Shown here in pieces: positions 4,958-5,811 of a DNA stretch of 5,811 nt. The DNA comes from Pseudomonadota bacterium (lineage in GTDB: Bacteria; Desulfobacterota; Desulfovibrionia; Desulfovibrionales; Desulfovibrionaceae), in NCBI GenBank assembly GCA_018822065.1, contig JAHJKV010000475.1, forward strand, positions 1-5,811. The letters run 5' to 3'. The position numbers and the translations under genes were made by a program. How positions within the stretch are numbered: the stretch's first letter is position 1; each line of letters opens with the position of its first letter. The notes beneath the pieces were generated by a model. That model searched no databases. It was given only the letters and a program-made list of their open reading frames with translations, and was not told the DNA's origin.

Positions 4958-5715
4958 TAGCAGACCCCCTCTTCCGTGGCATCCTTGTAGACTCCCAGCG
5001 GGAAGTACGGAATCAGCTCGTTGGTAATCCGTTCGTTGGCCGCAACCGGGGTCATCTTCCAGTTGGTGGGGCAGCCGGAGAGCAGTTCCACGAAGCCGAA
5101 TCCGGTGCCGTTGATCTGACACTCGAAGGCTTTTTTCAGGTATTTCTTGGCCTGGCGGATGTTCTTGACCGAGTCCAGCGAGCCACGGGCTGCGTATTTA
5201 ACGCCGCCCAGGGTGGCGATGATTTCCGCCATCTTGATGGGCATGCCTTCGGTGTCCCGACACCGGCCACCGGGACAGGTGGTGGTCTTCTGTCCGATCA
5301 GTGTGGTCGGGGCCATCTGGCCGCCGGTCATCCCGTAGACCGTGTTGTTGACGAAGACCACGCACATGCGTTCGCCACGGTTGGCGGCGTGCATGATCTC
5401 GGCCATGCCAATAGAGGCCAGGTCGCCGTCGCCCTGGTAGGTGAAGACGAACTTGTCGGGCCGGGCACGCTTGACACCTGTGGCTACCGCCGGAGCGCGT
5501 CCATGTGGGGCTTCGACGGCATCCACGTTCAGGTAGTTGTAGAGGAAGACCGAGCAGCCGATGGCCGTGACCATGATAGTCTTTTCAGCCAGACCGAATT
5601 CTTCCAGCAGTTCCCCTACCAGCCGGTGGGCTATCCCGTGGTGGCAACCGGGGCAATAGTGGGTGGCGCGATCAATGACCACTTCCGGGCGATCGAATAC
5701 GAGTTGTTCAGACAT
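4957..5715 (-). CDS. 2-oxoacid:ferredoxin oxidoreductase, beta subunit (thiamine diphosphate-binding)
   Basis: This is the catalytic subunit (252 residues) carrying thiamine diphosphate and one [4Fe-4S] cluster. It decarboxylates a 2-oxoacid to an acyl-CoA and passes electrons toward ferredoxin. The thiamine/Mg motif is GDGDLASIG (95-103) with Asn123-Asn124 in NNTVYGMTGGQ (123-133). Four cysteines fit the cluster-ligand pattern of this subunit: Cys21 and Cys24 in CPGCHHG, Cys54 in AIGCSVF, and Cys215 in SGCPTNW. Two more, Cys147 and Cys152, lie in a CPGGRC loop after the thiamine motif. The short subunit without a fused ferredoxin domain, and the TTTCPGGR segment after QMAPTT, resemble VOR/KOR-type enzymes more than pyruvate oxidoreductase. 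GGAGGGG lies 7 bases before the ATG, and the alpha stop is one base upstream. The exact substrate is uncertain; 2-oxoisovalerate and 2-oxoglutarate are the main candidates. Confidence 0.92.
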   Translation of the reverse strand: MSEQLVFDRPEVVIDRATHYCPGCHHGIAHRLVGELLEEFGLAEKTIMVTAIGCSVFLYNYLNVDAVEAPHGRAPAVATGVKRARPDKFVFTYQGDGDLASIGMAEIMHAANRGERMCVVFVNNTVYGMTGGQMAPTTLIGQKTTTCPGGRCRDTEGMPIKMAEIIATLGGVKYAARGSLDSVKNIRQAKKYLKKAFECQINGTGFGFVELLSGCPTNWKMTPVAANERITNELIPYFPLGVYKDATEEGVC

Positions 5716-5716
5716 T

Positions 5717-5811
5717 TTATTTCCCCTCCAGGCTGGCGAGGATTGGTTCCTCGAATTCGTCCGGGGTGGGCAGGTTGCCGGGATAGATGGCGAAGAAATC
5801 GGAGTCCGCCA
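5717..5811 (-). CDS. 2-oxoacid:ferredoxin oxidoreductase, alpha subunit, C-terminal fragment
   Basis: Thirty codons run off the right edge of the window, and the TAA stop is at 5719-5717. The residues include DFFAIYPGNLPTPDEF and end in ILASLEGK. The GxLPTPDEF stretch matches the (G)xxPTPEE motif near the end of alpha subunits in this family. The alpha subunit normally carries the pyrimidine-binding and central domains and pairs with the beta subunit. The identification rests mainly on position, one base ahead of the beta-subunit ATG in an operon with the usual order alpha-beta-gamma. Whether a small 4Fe-4S delta subunit lies further upstream cannot be seen. Confidence 0.75.
   Translation of the reverse strand, partial: ADSDFFAIYPGNLPTPDEFEEPILASLEGK

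Noticed and set aside
4958..5122. N-terminal extension of the gamma subunit by 55 residues
   Set aside because: The extension lies inside the beta-subunit gene in another frame, is low in family likeness, and the ATG at 4957 has a strong, well-placed ribosome site.
1..5811. A novel defence, mobile or secretion system
   Set aside because: Every long frame not shadowed by another falls in a known housekeeping or metabolic family. There are no direct-repeat arrays, transposases, integrases or clusters of unknown genes.

Overview
The window reads as ordinary chromosomal DNA from an anaerobic, flagellated, Gram-negative bacterium, most likely a sulfate reducer of the Desulfovibrionaceae. That placement is an inference. 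It rests on an oxygen-sensitive 2-oxoacid:ferredoxin oxidoreductase with separate alpha, beta and gamma genes, the C-terminus of a flagellar export protein, and a lipoprotein murein hydrolase with LysM repeats. No mobile element, tRNA, rRNA or CRISPR array was seen.

Layout from left to right: (1) The last 24 codons of a plus-strand gene, most likely fliQ, followed by a clean intrinsic terminator and then a second, very strong hairpin. A near-match to a ParB-binding parS site lies just after the fliQ stop. (2) On the minus strand, rlmB, a SpoU/TrmH-family 23S rRNA 2'-O-methyltransferase, converging on fliQ. (3) An AT-rich divergent spacer of about 300 bases (993-1290) that holds nested inverted repeats. 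(4) On the plus strand, an MltD-like lytic transglycosylase lipoprotein with one SLT domain and three LysM domains, closed by an intrinsic terminator. (5) On the minus strand, converging on it, aroE (shikimate dehydrogenase) and a DinB-fold protein that share an ATGA stop/start overlap. (6) Further right on the minus strand, the end of the alpha subunit and the complete beta and gamma subunits of a 2-oxoacid:ferredoxin oxidoreductase. These are packed with a 1-nt gap and a 1-nt overlap and end in a strong terminator hairpin just before aroE.

The oxidoreductase genes form one operon for coenzyme-A-dependent oxidative decarboxylation of a 2-oxoacid with ferredoxin reduction. The exact substrate cannot be read from the sequence. 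aroE and the DinB-like gene form a second unit, either with its own promoter or fed by readthrough. I found no clearly novel system. The items most worth a second look are the parS-like site, the inverted repeat in the aroE leader, the translational coupling of the DinB-like gene to aroE, and the start codon of the MltD-like gene.
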